This document shows, piece after piece, positions 62,261 to 64,000 of a DNA stretch of 64,000 nucleotides (position 1 is its first letter; each line of letters begins with the position of its first letter). Origin of the DNA: Paenibacillus foliorum (GTDB lineage Bacteria; Bacillota; Bacilli; Paenibacillales; NBRC-103111); NCBI RefSeq assembly GCF_013141765.1, contig NZ_WHOD01000052.1:124001-188000 (forward strand), in the 5' to 3' direction. The notes beneath the pieces are model-generated. The model was not told the origin of the DNA and did no database searches. It was given only the letters and a program-made list of their open reading frames with translations. A program made the position numbers and the translations under genes.

Positions 62261-63406
62261 CTAAGTTCTCAAGGATAAATACTTTTGAATGATAAGTGCA
62301 TGTATAGGATGTCCTTCAGGAATACCCGTGATTTGGGCTGCTACTTGATGAATCCCTCTCGATTTAATAGCCTCTTGCAGTTCAACGGCCTCCGCATCTT
62401 CTTGATAATCAAACAACAGAGCCGCTGCCATTGCCAAGGCCAAATATTTCGGTTCTATGCCAAGATCAAAACCCTGTAGGGCAGGATACACGAGCCGATC
62501 GTTTGGTGAAAGCTTCCGTATCGGTGAACGTGCTACACGGACAACTTCATCACTTAAATAAGGATTGCGAAAACGATCAAGAATCTTACGAATATATTGT
62601 GAATGCTCCTCGGGATTAAAGCCATGACTTCTAATAAGAATCGATCCCGTTTCCTCCAAAATATGTTGTACCTGCAAGGAGATGGCGGGATTCTCCATCG
62701 ATTCTAGAATCGTGTCATGACCACTAAGATAGCCTAAATAAGCGATACAGCTATGTCCCGTATTCACTGTAAACAGTTTCCGTTGTATATAGGGCTCCAA
62801 TTGATCCACATAATGAACTCCAGCGATTTCTGCGACTCCTGGGAGCAGCCCGGAACGGTCGACCAGCCACTCATAAAAAGGTTCCACGATGACCATCAAC
62901 GGATCTTCATGGTGTTGGATGGGTACGATCCGATCTACAGCCGCATTCGGAAAGGATACGAGTTGATTCGCCTTATTGCGTATATCTTGACTTAAATGCG
63001 TATATACATAATCCTTTAGCTGAGAGCTCCCATCTATCGTATTCTCACAAGCAATAATCTGTAAAGGAGCTGAGGAACGAGACATTCTTTTCTCAATTCC
63101 TTTGGCGATTCCTATGGACACCGTATCCAATAATGCCAATCCGACTGCCGTCGTGACCAGCTCCGAACTTGCAATGGCTTCGGCTACTTGCTCAAGATCT
63201 TTACCGTTTATGGCGGAAACACCACTCACAAGCGTAGTATCATGGAAGCTGTTGGCCAGTGAAACAGTATAGGCACCTTTTTGCTGAAGCAGCTTTACCA
63301 ACGGTTCATTGACATCAACAAAGCACACCTCATATCCGGCTTGGGATAATAGCAGCCCGATGAAGCCTCTGCCGATGTTTCCCGCCCCGATGTGAACCGC
63401 CTTCAT
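62261..63406 (-). CDS. mtlD: mannitol-1-phosphate 5-dehydrogenase
   Basis: A 381-residue long-chain dehydrogenase that converts mannitol-1-phosphate to fructose-6-phosphate with NAD. The N-terminal motif GAGNIGRGFIG (about 7-17), the central KLFTVNTGHSCIAYLGY and the lysine/asparagine/histidine region are conserved. The ATG at 63406 has AAGAGGGATGG; the longer frame lacks a site. No mannitol PTS (mtlA, mtlF) is nearby, so this is an isolated catabolic gene, with only a broken gene behind it. Confidence 0.92.
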   Translation of the reverse strand: MKAVHIGAGNIGRGFIGLLLSQAGYEVCFVDVNEPLVKLLQQKGAYTVSLANSFHDTTLVSGVSAINGKDLEQVAEAIASSELVTTAVGLALLDTVSIGIAKGIEKRMSRSSAPLQIIACENTIDGSSQLKDYVYTHLSQDIRNKANQLVSFPNAAVDRIVPIQHHEDPLMVIVEPFYEWLVDRSGLLPGVAEIAGVHYVDQLEPYIQRKLFTVNTGHSCIAYLGYLSGHDTILESMENPAISLQVQHILEETGSILIRSHGFNPEEHSQYIRKILDRFRNPYLSDEVVRVARSPIRKLSPNDRLVYPALQGFDLGIEPKYLALAMAAALLFDYQEDAEAVELQEAIKSRGIHQVAAQITGIPEGHPIHALIIQKYLSLRT

Positions 63407-63629
63407 AATTCCATCCCTCTTGTGAAAATAGCAAGCATCTTTTGCATCGATAAGATATTCATGTGACAACCTTTCCTGTTACATGTTAGTTTAAAAGAAA
63501 TTGAGTATTGACAAGTTATAAATGGGCGCACTGAAACAAGCCGACTCTTATTGAACCATTGTCAGCCTATGTTAATTTTTATAGGTACCCTAAGCACGTT
63601 CTACTTGTTGGTTCGGCTCGTTCATTGAA

Positions 63630-63887
63630 TTACGGCCGGATTCTATATAGAGTTCGGGCAGGATCGATCCTTACATTGCGCTCATTAACAAACTCGGTAA
63701 ATCCGTAAATAGACAAAAGCATAATTGTAGCAGATCCCAGACAAACCAGAATGTGAGTACGAAAGCCAGCGGCATGGTTATTCCACTCCCTTTCCATGCC
63801 GACCAACCCTCCTAAACCTGCGGCAAGAACCATTCTGAGAAGCAGCTCCCAATGTGTGATGTACCATATTTGTGAAATGTTGCTCAC
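63630..63887 (-). pseudogene. MgtC/SapB-family protein, truncated
   Basis: The frame from the GTG at 63887 (AAGGAAG site) reads as the first 85 residues of an MgtC protein: WELLLRMVLAAGLGGLVGMEREW and NHAAGFRTHILVCLGSATIMLLSIYGF. Family similarity ends at NVRIDPAR, where the normal continuation (AAQVVSGIGFLGAG) is missing and 6 unrelated residues lead to a stop. Full-length members have about 220-240 residues. The rest was not found in 63407-63630, so it is a fragment. MgtC proteins are membrane factors linked to magnesium and phosphate balance. Confidence 0.75.
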
Positions 63888-63930
63888 GAATTGCACTTCC
63901 TTGTATGTGACTCGAATGGATGAAGACATC

Positions 63931-64000
63931 TTATTGATTTACATACATCACTTTCACTGTAAACTCGCTTCGATCCCGCAGCATCTTCAATGCATCGCCG
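63931..64000 (-). CDS. C-terminal end of an unidentified gene at the window edge
   Basis: The last 22 residues before a stop at 63931 read GDALKMLRDRSE then FTVKVMYVNQ. The gene begins outside the window. Its stop lies 44 bp before the MgtC-fragment start, in the same direction. No family can be named. Confidence 0.4.
   Translation of the reverse strand, partial: GDALKMLRDRSEFTVKVMYVNQ

Overview
The window looks like a chromosomal segment of a Paenibacillus-type soil Firmicute (family Paenibacillaceae). The reasons are the many CUT1 sugar ABC importers without their own ATPase, the YesM/YesN-like and membrane-anchored AraC regulators, strong Shine-Dalgarno sites, TTG/GTG starts and hairpin-T terminators. 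This is a lineage inference from gene content, not from a marker gene. No rRNA, tRNA, CRISPR array, prophage or intact insertion sequence was found. Most of the DNA is carbohydrate or cell-wall scavenging operons, nearly all on the minus strand.

Layout. 1-1.9 kb: the first 21 codons of a ROK (XylR-like) regulator with a palindromic operator, then non-coding DNA with hairpin repeats, an 11-bp tandem repeat and a decayed IS91-family transposase. 1.9-10 kb: a muropeptide salvage operon (solute-binding protein, Ala-Glu epimerase, NlpC/P60 peptidase, AmiE-like serine hydrolase, two permeases, HAD phosphatase, MurQ). 10-11.7 kb: an L,D-transpeptidase gene and a non-coding region with a second copy of the 307-429 repeat. 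11.7-20 kb: an Lpl-type importer with a GH95-like glycosidase and an AraC-type transmembrane regulator. 20-27 kb: Gfo/Idh/MocA oxidoreductase, importer and PhyH dioxygenase, divergent from an AraC regulator. 27-32 kb: a DUF6376-like lipoprotein and a two-gene phosphorelay (double-kinase hybrid sensor plus a SARP-type response regulator).

32-43 kb: a probable LacI regulon for a rare sugar. RpiB, importer, two aldo-keto reductases, a sensory-rhodopsin-transducer-like protein, a rhamnose-isomerase-type enzyme and a UPF0303 protein form one operon. The LacI gene, an AraC gene and a divergent TIM-barrel epimerase follow. Three copies of one palindrome mark the control points. 43-49 kb: a 52-residue membrane protein behind an Fnr/Crp-type promoter, then a secreted protein, ABC-2 exporter and OmpR-type two-component system. 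49-59.7 kb: importer, PdxA-like dehydrogenase, GH4 glycosidase and LarA-like protein, divergent from a YesM/YesN pair. 59.8-64 kb: zinc dehydrogenase with a SorC regulator, mannitol-1-phosphate dehydrogenase followed by a broken small gene, an MgtC fragment and a partial gene at the edge.

Five importers lack an ATPase and presumably share an MsmX-like one encoded elsewhere. The observations most worth following are the ABC-fed muropeptide operon, the LacI regulon with its repeated operator, the SARP-type promoter of the hybrid kinase, the Fnr-type promoter of the 52-residue protein, and the dispersed RNA-hairpin repeat.
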